Positions 1 through 7,353 of a DNA stretch of 64,000 nt are shown here, one piece after another (position 1 is the first letter of the stretch; the number at the start of each line of letters is the position of its first letter). The DNA comes from G963668655 sp963668655 (GTDB lineage Bacteria > Myxococcota_A > SURF-8). Where the stretch lies: assembly GCA_963668655.2 (NCBI GenBank), contig CAXXPQ010000001.1, positions 310,001-374,000 on the forward strand, given 5' to 3'. A program made the translations under genes and the position numbers. The notes under the pieces are model-generated. The model searched no databases, was not told where the DNA came from, and was given only the letters and a program-made list of their open reading frames with translations.

Positions 1-474
1 CGGCCCCCCGTTTCCATCCTGTTTGCTCAGCGCGTCTTTCAGCATGGAAATGGCGACCAGGGAGAGAATGAAGACGAAGATCAGCGAAATGTAGAGATCC
101 GCCGCCGCGCCCTGCGCTTTCTCTCCGTGGCCGTCGGCTCCGCTTTCGAACAGCGCCGTATTGATCATCACCGCCAGACGAATGCCCAGAAAAGCCGTCA
201 CCAGCAGAAAGATGCCGAGCTTCTTGTCCACGTTGCCGAGTTCGCCATGCTGCTTGGAGCCCATCATGGCCTTTCCGAACTTGTGCGTGATGTTGCTTCC
301 CACCGCCACCACGCCGGGAACGCCCAGGTTCATCATGCCCGGCGTCATGAAAAACGCACCCCCGCTGCCGATGAATCCGGAAAGAATACCGCCAATGAAG
401 CCGAGAATGGCGACCTGTATTCCGTTGGCGACGGTCAAATGGATGAAAAGATCGCTTAGTTCCTGGGGAATCAT
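1..474 (-). CDS. TauE/SafE-family anion exporter, partial (C-terminus outside window)
   Basis: The first 158 codons of a membrane protein are visible; the gene runs off the left edge. The N-terminal half has a glycine-rich helix containing GFIGGILSGFIGSGGAF followed by MTPGMMNLGVP, then a second predicted helix. This is the first repeat of the TauE/SafE (DUF81) permease family, which exports sulfite, sulfoacetate or related anions across the inner membrane. The ATG at 474 is preceded by a GAGAGG ribosome site. It is the third gene of the usp / kinase-like / exporter run, 56 bases after the previous stop, so it is probably co-transcribed from the sigma-54-type promoter near 2580. The substrate cannot be told from sequence. 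Confidence 0.8.
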   Translation of the reverse strand, partial: MIPQELSDLFIHLTVANGIQVAILGFIGGILSGFIGSGGAFFMTPGMMNLGVPGVVAVGSNITHKFGKAMMGSKQHGELGNVDKKLGIFLLVTAFLGIRLAVMINTALFESGADGHGEKAQGAAADLYISLIFVFILSLVAISMLKDALSKQDGNGGP

Positions 475-530
475 TTTACAACCTCTCGAAATAGGTTTGA
501 TAACCACGCCTTCGAACGAACCGCTCCCGG

Positions 531-2051
531 TTATTCGATCCGAACCAGTTTCAGCAATGTCTTGGCGACATTTCCGTAAAGGAAGGCGAATAGCGGGACG
601 ACAACGACCACAAAAGCCGCCGCCTGGATCTTGCCGGACGTTGTGCCGGAATGAATGAACTGCTGAATGATCCCCTGATTCCTGAACACCGAAAGAAAAA
701 TGGACGCAGCCAAGACGAGATAGACCGCGAAGCGAACCGCTTGCTTGAACGTGAACATGTACGTCTGCTTCAGTTCCTCGGTCTCGACGACAGGTATGCG
801 CAACTTCTCGCTCAGCGACGAAATCAGTTCGCGCCGCATGCGCGTCCGGGCGGCCTGCTCCTTGGACGCGAAAACGTTGCCGATGGCCACGAGGTTGAAT
901 TTCACGTGGCTTTCCAGGGTGTCGAGCAGTCGCGGAATCTCGCCGCCGCAGGAGAGGTGCCCGCCCGAGACGCCGTCCTTGACCAGCCGGGTGTGGGTCT
1001 GTTCCAATCCGCCGTCGTCTTCCGTTTTCCGCTCCGATTCAGGCGTATCGTCCTCGATGCCGCCGTTGTATTCGTCCGGGGAAGCCTTGGAGGCGTTTCG
1101 AGGCGTTTCATTCGGGACGAGCTTGGCCTGATCCTCATCGAGCTCGGAGGAATACCGGATCAGTTCGACGGCCGCGTTCCAGCGATTGGCCAGATCCACG
1201 ATCTGGCCGTAGGTTTCCTCCGAATGGGAGAAATCCTCCTGAATCCAGAGAATATGCGCCGCCGCCATCGTGGTGTTGACGCCCTTGATCCCGTCCACCT
1301 TGCCGAGTATCTCCGGAATTCGTTCCGCCACCGGCGTATCCACGGGTCGGTAGGTGACCGTGGCGACTCCGTCCACGCATTCGACGCGGAAGGAGGCGTT
1401 CTCCGTATCCTTGTTCCTTGCCAGCGCCAGCCGGGCGCGCGAGGCGAGCAGCAGGTTTTCAATCGTTCGCACGGAAGCCGGCGTCCCCTGGAATTCCGGC
1501 ATGCCCGCCACCGAGCAGAGCGCCATGGCGGCGTTTCTCGCCGTCAGGTTCTCGAATCCCAGGGTCATGTCGTATTGCGAGTATTCGTTCCAATCGACGC
1601 CGTAAAGGGTCTTCACCCAGCGATGAAGATCCTCGTCCACATCCTGGATATAGCGGCTGGCCTTCTCCCAGGGCAGGTTCATGCGCTCCGCGACCAGGCG
1701 AATGCGCTGGTCCACCTTTTCGATCACCTTGACGCGCAATACGTGCCTGACGCCCGGAAAGAGAAGGTGTCCCGCCCGGCCGTGGTAGACGAGATTTCTT
1801 TCCAGTGCTCGTTCACAGAGATAGGCGGTTGCAAACGCCTGGTAGTGTTCCTTTATCAGCAAAAGGCGTTCGCTGAAATGCCTCGGCTTTAAAATGGCGA
1901 CTTCCATTTTTCCGACGGGAATGCCGTCCTTCGCCGCCGCTTCGATCAGTTCCTTGCGGCCGACGCACAGATGGCCCAGGTTTTCCGCCAACGCCACGGC
2001 AAGCTCTTTTCCCTTGTCGTAACTTCCTCTTGAAATCGTTGTGATCTGCAT
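531..2051 (-). CDS. Cytidylate-kinase-like protein with C-terminal membrane anchor
   Basis: A 506-residue protein. Residues 1-200 resemble the cytidylate kinase-like family common in sulfate reducers and relatives. It opens with ITTISRGSYDKGKELA in place of a classical GxxGxGKS loop. Around residues 225-260 there is a short beta-alpha segment resembling a BON or heavy-metal-type fold (VDGVATVTYRP). The C-terminus has two hydrophobic helices (AVRFAVYLVLAASIFLSVF and IQAAAFVVVVVPLFAFLYG) that should anchor it in the inner membrane. It lies between usp and the TauE-type exporter on the same strand. The ATG at 2051 follows GGTGGAAAACGC. Family membership is fairly clear. A nucleotide-kinase activity is not established for the family, so a signalling or stress role is equally possible. 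Confidence 0.72.
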   Translation of the reverse strand: MQITTISRGSYDKGKELAVALAENLGHLCVGRKELIEAAAKDGIPVGKMEVAILKPRHFSERLLLIKEHYQAFATAYLCERALERNLVYHGRAGHLLFPGVRHVLRVKVIEKVDQRIRLVAERMNLPWEKASRYIQDVDEDLHRWVKTLYGVDWNEYSQYDMTLGFENLTARNAAMALCSVAGMPEFQGTPASVRTIENLLLASRARLALARNKDTENASFRVECVDGVATVTYRPVDTPVAERIPEILGKVDGIKGVNTTMAAAHILWIQEDFSHSEETYGQIVDLANRWNAAVELIRYSSELDEDQAKLVPNETPRNASKASPDEYNGGIEDDTPESERKTEDDGGLEQTHTRLVKDGVSGGHLSCGGEIPRLLDTLESHVKFNLVAIGNVFASKEQAARTRMRRELISSLSEKLRIPVVETEELKQTYMFTFKQAVRFAVYLVLAASIFLSVFRNQGIIQQFIHSGTTSGKIQAAAFVVVVVPLFAFLYGNVAKTLLKLVRIE

Positions 2052-2093
2052 GCGTTTTCCACCAATTCTCAGGTAATATTCGCAACTTCCAAA

Positions 2094-2537
2094 CTAGCGG
2101 CCGTCCATGTCACTCGTTTTTCGCTTCGGAATGACCAGCGGACATTCCAGTTCCTGTTCCACCTGCGCCAGCCAATGCCCGGTCCGCAGGCCGGTGCGCG
2201 TTCTCAAAACGTGTTCGTTCCCCCCCCACACGGCCGTATCGAACGAGGGATGTTCCGTCATGAACTTATAGAATTCGGAGAGCGGATCGCCGACGCGTAC
2301 GACGATCGAGAGGGGAACGTCGTTTTTGATGATGCTCTCGATATGGTGGCCGAGCACTTGCTGGTAGTTTTTCCGAAGGCGTTCGGAATCGTTTCGGTTC
2401 GGGGAATCGTTTTGAAGCAAAAGCAGAAAAAGGAGTTCCGTTCCGGTTCGCTCCGCCAGTCCCACCGCGAAATGGATGGCTTCCTGCCGGACTTCGAGAT
2501 CCTCGAAAAGAACAACGATTTGCCGATAACGATTCAT
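2094..2537 (-). CDS. Universal stress protein (UspA family)
   Basis: A 147-residue single-domain Usp. It begins MNRYRQIVVLFEDLEV (beta-1), then AIHFAVGLAERTGTELLFLLLL, a central IVVRVGDPLSEFYKF segment, and a final WGGNEHVL motif before the C-terminal strand. The usual G-2x-G-9x-G-S/T ATP motif is not evident, so nucleotide binding is doubtful. I chose the ATG at 2537, not the one at 2591. A GGGAAA ribosome site precedes 2537, and the candidate sigma-54 promoter at 2580-2595 would start transcription inside any longer reading. It is the first gene of the run leading to the kinase-like protein and the exporter. Confidence 0.82.
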   Translation of the reverse strand: MNRYRQIVVLFEDLEVRQEAIHFAVGLAERTGTELLFLLLLQNDSPNRNDSERLRKNYQQVLGHHIESIIKNDVPLSIVVRVGDPLSEFYKFMTEHPSFDTAVWGGNEHVLRTRTGLRTGHWLAQVEQELECPLVIPKRKTSDMDGR

Positions 2538-2579
2538 ATTCGTATTTCCCGAATGCGATTGGCTCGAACCGTCGATATG

Positions 2580-2595
2580 AGCAAAATTCATACCG
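2580..2595 (-). promoter_or_regulatory. Candidate sigma-54 promoter for the usp operon
   Basis: On the minus strand the sequence reads CGGTATGAATTTTGCT. It has the required GG and GC dinucleotides 12 bases apart and a good TTGCT -12 box. The -24 box departs from TGGCAC at three positions. The predicted start is near 2569, 32 bases before the usp ATG. A nearby sigma-54 activator gene and two upstream dyads support it. Confidence 0.5.
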
Positions 2596-2855
2596 AAAAT
2601 GATCGGAAGCCGGGAAGAGTCATCCGGGGATGGAATTTCCGGGGTTTTCAGGTGAGGTTGATTCGCTTCGAGCGAGGAGCGGTCGATGTCACCCCTGCGA
2701 AAACGGATATCGATGTGCTTGATTTCACAAGGAATTCCAGTTTTCGTGGAGGTGACGCGGGGGAACCATTTTTAATAATCGTGGTTCGAATCGTTTTTTT
2801 CCCAAGGATTCTTAACCCGGATCCGGCGATCATTGGGAAATTTACGGCCCAGTTG

Positions 2856-2872
2856 TGGTGCAAAATGCGACG
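2856..2872. promoter_or_regulatory. Activator-binding dyad, copy 1 (enhancer-like)
   Basis: TGGTGC-AAAAT-GCGACG is an imperfect inverted repeat with 6-base arms and a 5-base AT spacer. It matches copies 2 and 3 in design and in most positions. The 17-bp 6-5-6 design is the type bound by Fis-like helix-turn-helix domains of NtrC-family activators. Confidence 0.5.
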
Positions 2873-2944
2873 CTTCTGAAGGTATTACAGAAATTTATAA
2901 GTGATTCAGACGGTTTGCCGACGAGTCCGGTTTTTACGCGACAC

Positions 2945-2961
2945 TGTCGCAATATGCAACA
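2945..2961. promoter_or_regulatory. Activator-binding dyad, copy 2 (enhancer-like)
   Basis: TGTCGC-AATAT-GCAACA differs at only one position from the copy at 4380-4396. It lies 15 bases beyond the stop codon of the activator gene and upstream of the usp operon. Confidence 0.6.
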
Positions 2962-2975
2962 TTCGGTGGGGCTTC

Positions 2976-4331
2976 TTAGTCCTTGAATTGGGTTTTTTTC
3001 AGCTTTCGATAGAGGGAAGCCCGATTGATGCCCAAAAGTTCCGCCGCTCGGCTCTTGTTCTGGCCCGTCCGCTCCAGAACCCACGAGATATATTCCTGTT
3101 CCAGCTCATCGATGGATTTGATGTTGGAGGAGGTTCGCTTGATGTGGAAGATCTCGATTTCACGCAGATCCTCCGGCAGATCCTCCTCTTCGATATGCTC
3201 CGATCGGGCCAGCGCCGCGGAACGTTCCACGATGTTTTCCAATTCCCGAACGTTGCCGGGAAAATTGTAATTCGTCAAGACGGTCATCGCCTTCGGCGTG
3301 AAACCGAAGACTTTCTTCTGGGATCGCTGGTTGAACCGTTCGAGAAAGTGGGCGACGAGCAGGGGAATGTCTTCCTTTCGTTCGGCCAGGGTCGGCAGGC
3401 GCACCGGCACCACGTTCAAGCGGTAATAGAGATCTTTCCGGAAAGCTCCCAACTCCATGGCCTTCTTCAGGTTTTTGTTCGTCGCGGAAATGATGCGCAG
3501 ATCGACGCCGATCGCCCGGGTGCCCCCCACGCGCAGCAGTTCCCGTTCCTGGATGACGCGCAGCAGTTTCGACTGCATTCCCGGGGACATATCTCCGGCT
3601 TCGTCGAAAAAAATCGTTCCTCCGTCGGCGCTTTCCAAAAGACCGGGGCGTGAAACCGTAGCGCCCGTGTACGAGCCCTTTTCATGTCCGAACAGTTCGT
3701 TGGAAAGCAGCTCGTCCGTGAACGAGGCGCAGTTGATCGGCAGAAATCGTTTGTCGGCGCGACTGCTGAGGTAGTGAATGGCGGAAGCCACCAGTTCTTT
3801 GCCCGTGCCCGAATCCCCCGTAATCAACACATTGGAGTCGGTTGCGGCGATCTGTTGCACCAATCGCTTGATTTTCAGGATCCGGGGGCTATGGCCGATG
3901 ATGCGATCCAGTCCCGATTCCATCCGTCGTTTAAGGTTGTTGACCTGAAGGCGCAATTGCCGCTTTTCCAAAGCCTGTTCGGCGATGTACCGAACCTCCC
4001 CGGCATGGAGAGGTTTCATAACATAATGAAACGCTTGGCCTTTTATGGCTTCGATGGCCGATTCCACCGATCCGTAGCCGGTGAAGATAACGACTTCGGT
4101 AAAAGGATCGAGCCGCCGGGCGGCCCGCAAGACTTCCAATCCGTCGCCATCATCCATCCGCAGATCGGTCAGAACCAAACTGAACGATTCCCGTTCGAGA
4201 CATTCGATCGCCTCTCTTCCCGATTTCGCCGTCCGGGTTTCGATCGAATCGTCCCGGAAGATGCGTTTGAGCGCCCGCCGCGTGGCGGGGTCATCGTCTA
4301 CGATCAGAATGCGGTCGGGTTCGTTGAACAT
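2976..4331 (-). CDS. NtrC-family sigma-54 response regulator
   Basis: A 451-residue enhancer-binding protein. Residues 4-120 form a receiver domain (ILIVDDD, phosphorylatable Asp in LVLTDLRM, Lys in VMKPL). Residues 140-375 form the AAA+ motor with Walker A GDSGTGKE and Walker B TIFFDEAGD. Residues 405-448 hold a Fis-type helix-turn-helix (NKSRAAELLGINRASLYRKL). The sigma-54-contacting L1 loop, usually GAFTGA, reads GSYTGA. Phe to Tyr keeps an aromatic residue, so function is likely retained. No cognate kinase is adjacent. It sits between the usp operon and a divergent gene with a sigma-54 promoter, so both are probable targets. A dyad at 4380-4396 overlaps its own -35 region, suggesting self-control. 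A GAAAGGTGACCC leader precedes the ATG. Confidence 0.93.
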   Translation of the reverse strand: MFNEPDRILIVDDDPATRRALKRIFRDDSIETRTAKSGREAIECLERESFSLVLTDLRMDDGDGLEVLRAARRLDPFTEVVIFTGYGSVESAIEAIKGQAFHYVMKPLHAGEVRYIAEQALEKRQLRLQVNNLKRRMESGLDRIIGHSPRILKIKRLVQQIAATDSNVLITGDSGTGKELVASAIHYLSSRADKRFLPINCASFTDELLSNELFGHEKGSYTGATVSRPGLLESADGGTIFFDEAGDMSPGMQSKLLRVIQERELLRVGGTRAIGVDLRIISATNKNLKKAMELGAFRKDLYYRLNVVPVRLPTLAERKEDIPLLVAHFLERFNQRSQKKVFGFTPKAMTVLTNYNFPGNVRELENIVERSAALARSEHIEEEDLPEDLREIEIFHIKRTSSNIKSIDELEQEYISWVLERTGQNKSRAAELLGINRASLYRKLKKTQFKD

Positions 4332-4366
4332 GGGTCACCTTTCGGTGTTTGGGCGGTCAGACAAAG

Positions 4367-4394
4367 ATGTATCACGGTATGTCGCAAAATGCAA
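4367..4394 (-). promoter_or_regulatory. Candidate sigma-70 promoter of the activator gene
   Basis: On the minus strand TTGCAT (4389-4394) is followed after 16 bases by ATACAT (4367-4372), placing the start near 4360. The -35 hexamer lies inside dyad copy 3, so bound activator could block its own transcription. Confidence 0.45.
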
Positions 4395-4396
4395 CA
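4380..4396. promoter_or_regulatory. Activator-binding dyad, copy 3
   Basis: TGTCGC-AAAAT-GCAACA is a near-perfect inverted repeat in the divergent gap between the activator gene and the gene at 4490. It ends 7 bases before the sigma-54 -24 box on the plus strand and overlaps the -35 box on the minus strand. Confidence 0.6.
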
Positions 4397-4403
4397 CACA
4401 AAA

Positions 4404-4419
4404 TGGCAGAATATTTGCA
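4404..4419 (+). promoter_or_regulatory. Sigma-54 promoter of the divergent gene
   Basis: TGGCAGAATATTTGCA matches the TGGCAC-N5-TTGCA consensus at all but one scored position, with GG and GC 12 bases apart. The predicted start is near 4430, about 60 bases before the ATG at 4490. Confidence 0.75.
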
Positions 4420-4489
4420 AGGTTTCTGAATACGAATCGAGATATCGACAAGGTTCATTGGGAGCCCATTTTCTGAAGGAGATGTGGAC

Positions 4490-5410
4490 ATGGCGGGAAA
4501 AAAGACCGAGCGCACGTCCCTGTGGCTGGCCTGCGTGCGACTGCGAAAACTGCTTGAGAACGCGCGCGCCCTGATGGAGCAGATCGACGATGGAAAGGAA
4601 AAAATCAAGGGCGAGTTCATTTTCGACATGCGCTACAACCTGTCCCTGATCGAGCGGATCATCGAAACAAGCGGCGACATGGTATTCGATGCCGGCGTCC
4701 TGGCTCCGGAAGGAAGCGAAGCCCTGTTTTCCATCCATGACCGTTGCCGGAAACATGCGGAAAAGGCTTTTCGCGCGGATCGCAACCTGGGAACGCCGTT
4801 GCCGGGGGAGGATGACGATTCGCTCGAAAACATCCCTGAATTCAGAATGCTGGCGGATTTTCTCGAATGGGTCGAAAATCCGGAAGCCAACATTTCCATC
4901 ATGAAACTGTTGAAAATGACTTTCGATCATGTGTTCGAGGCGCTGGCGGGGAAATCGCTTCCGGATGCCGGCGCTCCGCAACTCTCCCTTGGCGAGGGGC
5001 GGATCGACCTGGTGGATCTTGGCGGGGGAATCTCGGGACCAGGCGGGCCGGGAGCGATCGGCCTCGATGGCGTCCGCTGCAAGCCGCTGCATCTCCTGAC
5101 CGCCGATATCGATTCCGCCGAGCGTCAAACGGCCCTGAAAAATGCATTCGCGGCCGTTACCGACGTTCATCTGCATTTTCAGGGCTCCCAAGCCGATTCC
5201 CCGTTTTTCGTGGAGGCGACCTACATGAATCACGTGGATTCGGATTTCGCATTTCTTTATATGCCGGATTCCGGCAGGAAACCCGATTTGTCTCCGGGAT
5301 TCCGCATGGAGAAAACGCCGAATGGGTGGATGGCCTGGACCTATGGAAAGAATCCGGAGAATACGGCGGATGAAATCGGCCGACTGGGTGACTTTCTTTT
5401 CGCCCCGTAA
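4490..5410 (+). CDS. Unknown protein in the sigma-54 stress module
   Basis: I do not recognise this 306-residue protein. It has no signal peptide or membrane helix. The N-terminal 100 residues are charged and helical. A glycine-rich linker follows near residue 175-190 (GGGISGPGGPGAIGLDG). After it comes an alpha/beta C-terminal part with a run KPLHLLTADIDSAERQ and aromatic strands. The ATG at 4490 is preferred over a GTG six bases upstream because GAAGGAG sits 8 bases before it. A sigma-54 promoter at 4404-4419 and a bordering dyad tie it to the neighbouring activator and so to the usp operon. Its role is unknown. It may be an effector or an input partner for the response regulator. Confidence 0.8.
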   Translation: MAGKKTERTSLWLACVRLRKLLENARALMEQIDDGKEKIKGEFIFDMRYNLSLIERIIETSGDMVFDAGVLAPEGSEALFSIHDRCRKHAEKAFRADRNLGTPLPGEDDDSLENIPEFRMLADFLEWVENPEANISIMKLLKMTFDHVFEALAGKSLPDAGAPQLSLGEGRIDLVDLGGGISGPGGPGAIGLDGVRCKPLHLLTADIDSAERQTALKNAFAAVTDVHLHFQGSQADSPFFVEATYMNHVDSDFAFLYMPDSGRKPDLSPGFRMEKTPNGWMAWTYGKNPENTADEIGRLGDFLFAP

Positions 5411-5467
5411 CACGGGCATTGCGGATTTCGGAGAATGTGACGATGAAACAAAAGTCGCCATTGCCTC

Positions 5468-5546
5468 TATGTTGGAGATCTCCGATCTGGTCCACGTTTT
5501 TTTGCATGAATTCGAAGAACAGGTCGGGAGACCTGCTCCAACAGGA
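5468..5546. repeat. Palindromic REP-like repeat, copy 1
   Basis: The left arm TATGTTGGAGATCTCC and right arm GGGAGACCTGCTCCAACA pair to form a long imperfect hairpin around a central ATGAATTCGAAGA. The centre and right arm recur at 5985-6060, so this is a repeat family and not a single terminator. Confidence 0.6.
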
Positions 5547-5888
5547 CCGCGCCTGAAAACGCCCGCAAGTTACCGATATCACGGAGCAATCCGCGAAAAA
5601 ACACACCGTCCGGATGGATGCCCCCAAACCGGCCAAACGCAGCCGAGCCGAAATTCGGGCCGGAATCGTCGGAACTAGTTGATATCATGGAGGAAATAGC
5701 TTGTTCCAGCCCTTCCCCGGTGGATGGCCCGAAACGGCCTGAAAGCGCCCCCAGGGGTGTGCGACCCGGGCGCACGCAAAAACGGCGGATTTTGTTGGAA
5801 GATCATGGGGTTACACGCCAAAAAGCGTTCACCCGGACGGAACGCGAAAACGGACCGAAAACGGAAGTGTAAAAATCGATCTCCGGAC

Positions 5889-5918
5889 TTGTCCTATACG
5901 CATCAAATGGAGTATAAT
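5889..5918 (+). promoter_or_regulatory. Orphan sigma-70 promoter
   Basis: TTGTCC, 18 bases, then a perfect TATAAT. The predicted start is near 5925. The next gene downstream is on the opposite strand, so the product would be a non-coding transcript. Confidence 0.6.
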
Positions 5919-5984
5919 TCTGGGTAGATCGGATACAATGATTCCGTCAAGGATTCGAGTGTCGGACTCTTTGTTGGTTCGAGT

Positions 5985-6060
5985 TTTATGTTGGAGCAGG
6001 CTTCTTACCTGGTCTTCTCATATGAATTCGAAGAGCCGGTCGGATACCTGCTCCATCAGC
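5985..6060. repeat. Palindromic REP-like repeat, copy 2
   Basis: TATGTTGGAGCAGG and CCTGCTCCATCA form the ends, with ATGAATTCGAAGAGC at the centre and GGTCGGATACCTGCTCC in the right arm, closely matching copy 1 about 515 bases upstream. The arms are almost fully self-complementary. Confidence 0.6.
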
Positions 6061-6091
6061 CGACATTTTTACCCGCCGGAGCAAGAGAAAG

Positions 6092-6120
6092 AAAAACCCC
6101 CGGAAATTCCGGGGGGTTCG
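6092..6120 (-). terminator. Rho-independent terminator of sodB
   Basis: On the minus strand CCCCCGGAATTTCCGGGGG forms a strong stem followed by TTTTTC, 23 bases after the sodB stop. Confidence 0.9.
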
Positions 6121-6142
6121 TGTTTCATGGAGAGGCTTCCGC

Positions 6143-6736
6143 CTAGCCTTTGGCCTTGGCCAGGTTTTCGGAGACGTAATCCCAGTTGACCAGATGGCCC
6201 AGGAAGGTATCGATGTATTTCGGTCGCGCGTTGCGATAATCGATGTAATAGGCGTGCTCCCAGACGTCGATGGTCAGAAGCGCCTTCTGGCCATGCTTCA
6301 TGGGTAGATCCGCGTTGGCGGTCTTGGCGATGGCGAGTTTGCCGTTTTCCCAGACCAGCCAGGCCCAGCCGCTGCCGAACTGCGTGGCGGCCGCCTGGGC
6401 GAATTCTTCCTTGAACTTGGCGATGGAACCGAAGTCCTTGGTGATGGCCTCCGCCAGGTCGCCCGTGGGATCGCCGCCGCCTTCCGGACGGATACTGTTC
6501 CAGTAGAAGGTGTGGTTCCAGACCTGGGCGGCGTTGTTGAAGACCGGGCCGGGATCCTTGGCCAGGATGATCTCCTCCAGGCTCATCTGTTCCTCGGGCT
6601 TGCCCTGGACCAGGCCGTTCAGGTTCGTCACGTAGGCTTGATGATGTTTTCCGTAATGATAATCGATGGTTTCCGCGCTGATGTGCGGGGCCAGCTTTTC
6701 CTTTTCCCAGGGCAGTTGCGGCAATGTAAAGGCCAT
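6143..6736 (-). CDS. sodB: Iron superoxide dismutase
   Basis: A 197-residue Fe/Mn superoxide dismutase, usual length for the family, converting superoxide to oxygen and hydrogen peroxide in the cytoplasm. The metal ligands are visible: His in DYHYGKHH near residue 27, His in VWNHTFYW near 74, and Asp and His in TIDVWEHAYY near 157-161. AAATQFGSGWAWL with Gln near residue 119 is typical of the iron form. The ATG at 6736 follows AAAGGAGCGAACC. It is transcribed alone, with a promoter at 6780-6807 and a strong terminator at 6092-6120. Confidence 0.97.
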   Translation of the reverse strand: MAFTLPQLPWEKEKLAPHISAETIDYHYGKHHQAYVTNLNGLVQGKPEEQMSLEEIILAKDPGPVFNNAAQVWNHTFYWNSIRPEGGGDPTGDLAEAITKDFGSIAKFKEEFAQAAATQFGSGWAWLVWENGKLAIAKTANADLPMKHGQKALLTIDVWEHAYYIDYRNARPKYIDTFLGHLVNWDYVSENLAKAKG

Positions 6737-7353
6737 GGTTCGCTCCTTTCGGGGGATGTTGTAACGAAATCGTTCCCGTATTGTACCGGAATTCGTGCGG
6801 TTTGCAATCCTTCGGCGATGTTTCTCGGCTGGGTTTCGGTTTCCGGATTTTCAAAGCATTCCGTACATACAGACGAAAGGGGAACCGGGATTATTCCGCT
6901 TGGTTGGAAATCGAGACGTTTTATTTGAGGGCGGGGCGAAACGGCGGTTTCGGCGGGAATTCCGTGAACATGAAGGACAAAGGGTCGAGGCCGCCTGTCC
7001 GCGAACGCAGCTTGTCGGAGCCGCGACAGCCAGGCGGGTCGGGCCATGGTTCCGGCCTTCCAACTCATTCGTTGGGTCGCCTTGTTATGCCTGTAAATCC
7101 AACAACTTACCAACGCAAGCGTCGCGAATTCACCCATGCCGCCGCCTGATTCGCAATCGCCGTCAAATAGAACCATTCCGGAAATTATCTTAAAGGCCCA
7201 TTTGCTCATGTCGATTTATAAGGCCTGATGACATCCGTCGCCGGGACGGCGCTTGTTCCGGTGGATTCGATATCCGGATGGCAAGGCGCATAGAGGCGCG
7301 TGAGCGCCGCTTTGACGCGCTGGCCGTCGAACAACAAGGAGGAGTTACGGAAA
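6737..7353. other. 617-base gap between sodB and the chemoreceptor gene
   Basis: Apart from the sodB promoter I see no supported gene. Open frames here are short, overlap each other on several frames and lack ribosome sites. The last 130 bases before the chemoreceptor contain small GC hairpins (for example GGCGC-GTGA-GCGCC near 7295-7308), which could be a leader structure. It matches no riboswitch class I can name. Confidence 0.4.
6780..6807 (-). promoter_or_regulatory. Sigma-70 promoter of sodB
   Basis: On the minus strand TTGCAA (6802-6807), 16 bases, then TACAAT (6780-6785). The predicted start is near 6773, giving a 37-base leader. Confidence 0.6.

Larger units (their letters stand above)
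2538..2975. other. Non-coding upstream region of the usp operon
   Basis: There is no convincing gene in this 438-base stretch between usp and the activator gene. It contains the candidate sigma-54 promoter at 2580-2595 and two copies of the 17-bp dyad at 2856-2872 and 2945-2961. The dyads lie about 290 and 385 bases upstream of the predicted transcription start. That is further than usual but possible for enhancer sites that act by DNA looping. Confidence 0.6.
5925..6120 (+). ncRNA. Candidate small RNA
   Basis: Transcription from the orphan promoter would run through palindromic repeat copy 2, which can fold into a hairpin of about 25 base pairs followed by ATTTTT near 6064. It would at latest stop at the hairpin 6096-6115 shared with sodB. 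No reading frame with a ribosome site lies inside. The call rests only on promoter plus hairpin plus absence of a gene. Confidence 0.35.
5411..6142. other. 732-base non-coding region with repeats
   Basis: No open frame here has a credible start, ribosome site or recognisable product. The region holds two related palindromic repeats (5468-5546 and 5985-6060), a strong plus-strand sigma-70 promoter (5889-5918) that faces no gene, and the sodB terminator (6092-6120). Confidence 0.6.

Noticed and set aside
2770..2830. tRNA-like GGTTCGAATC
   Set aside because: No acceptor stem, no anticodon arm and no complementary end around it.
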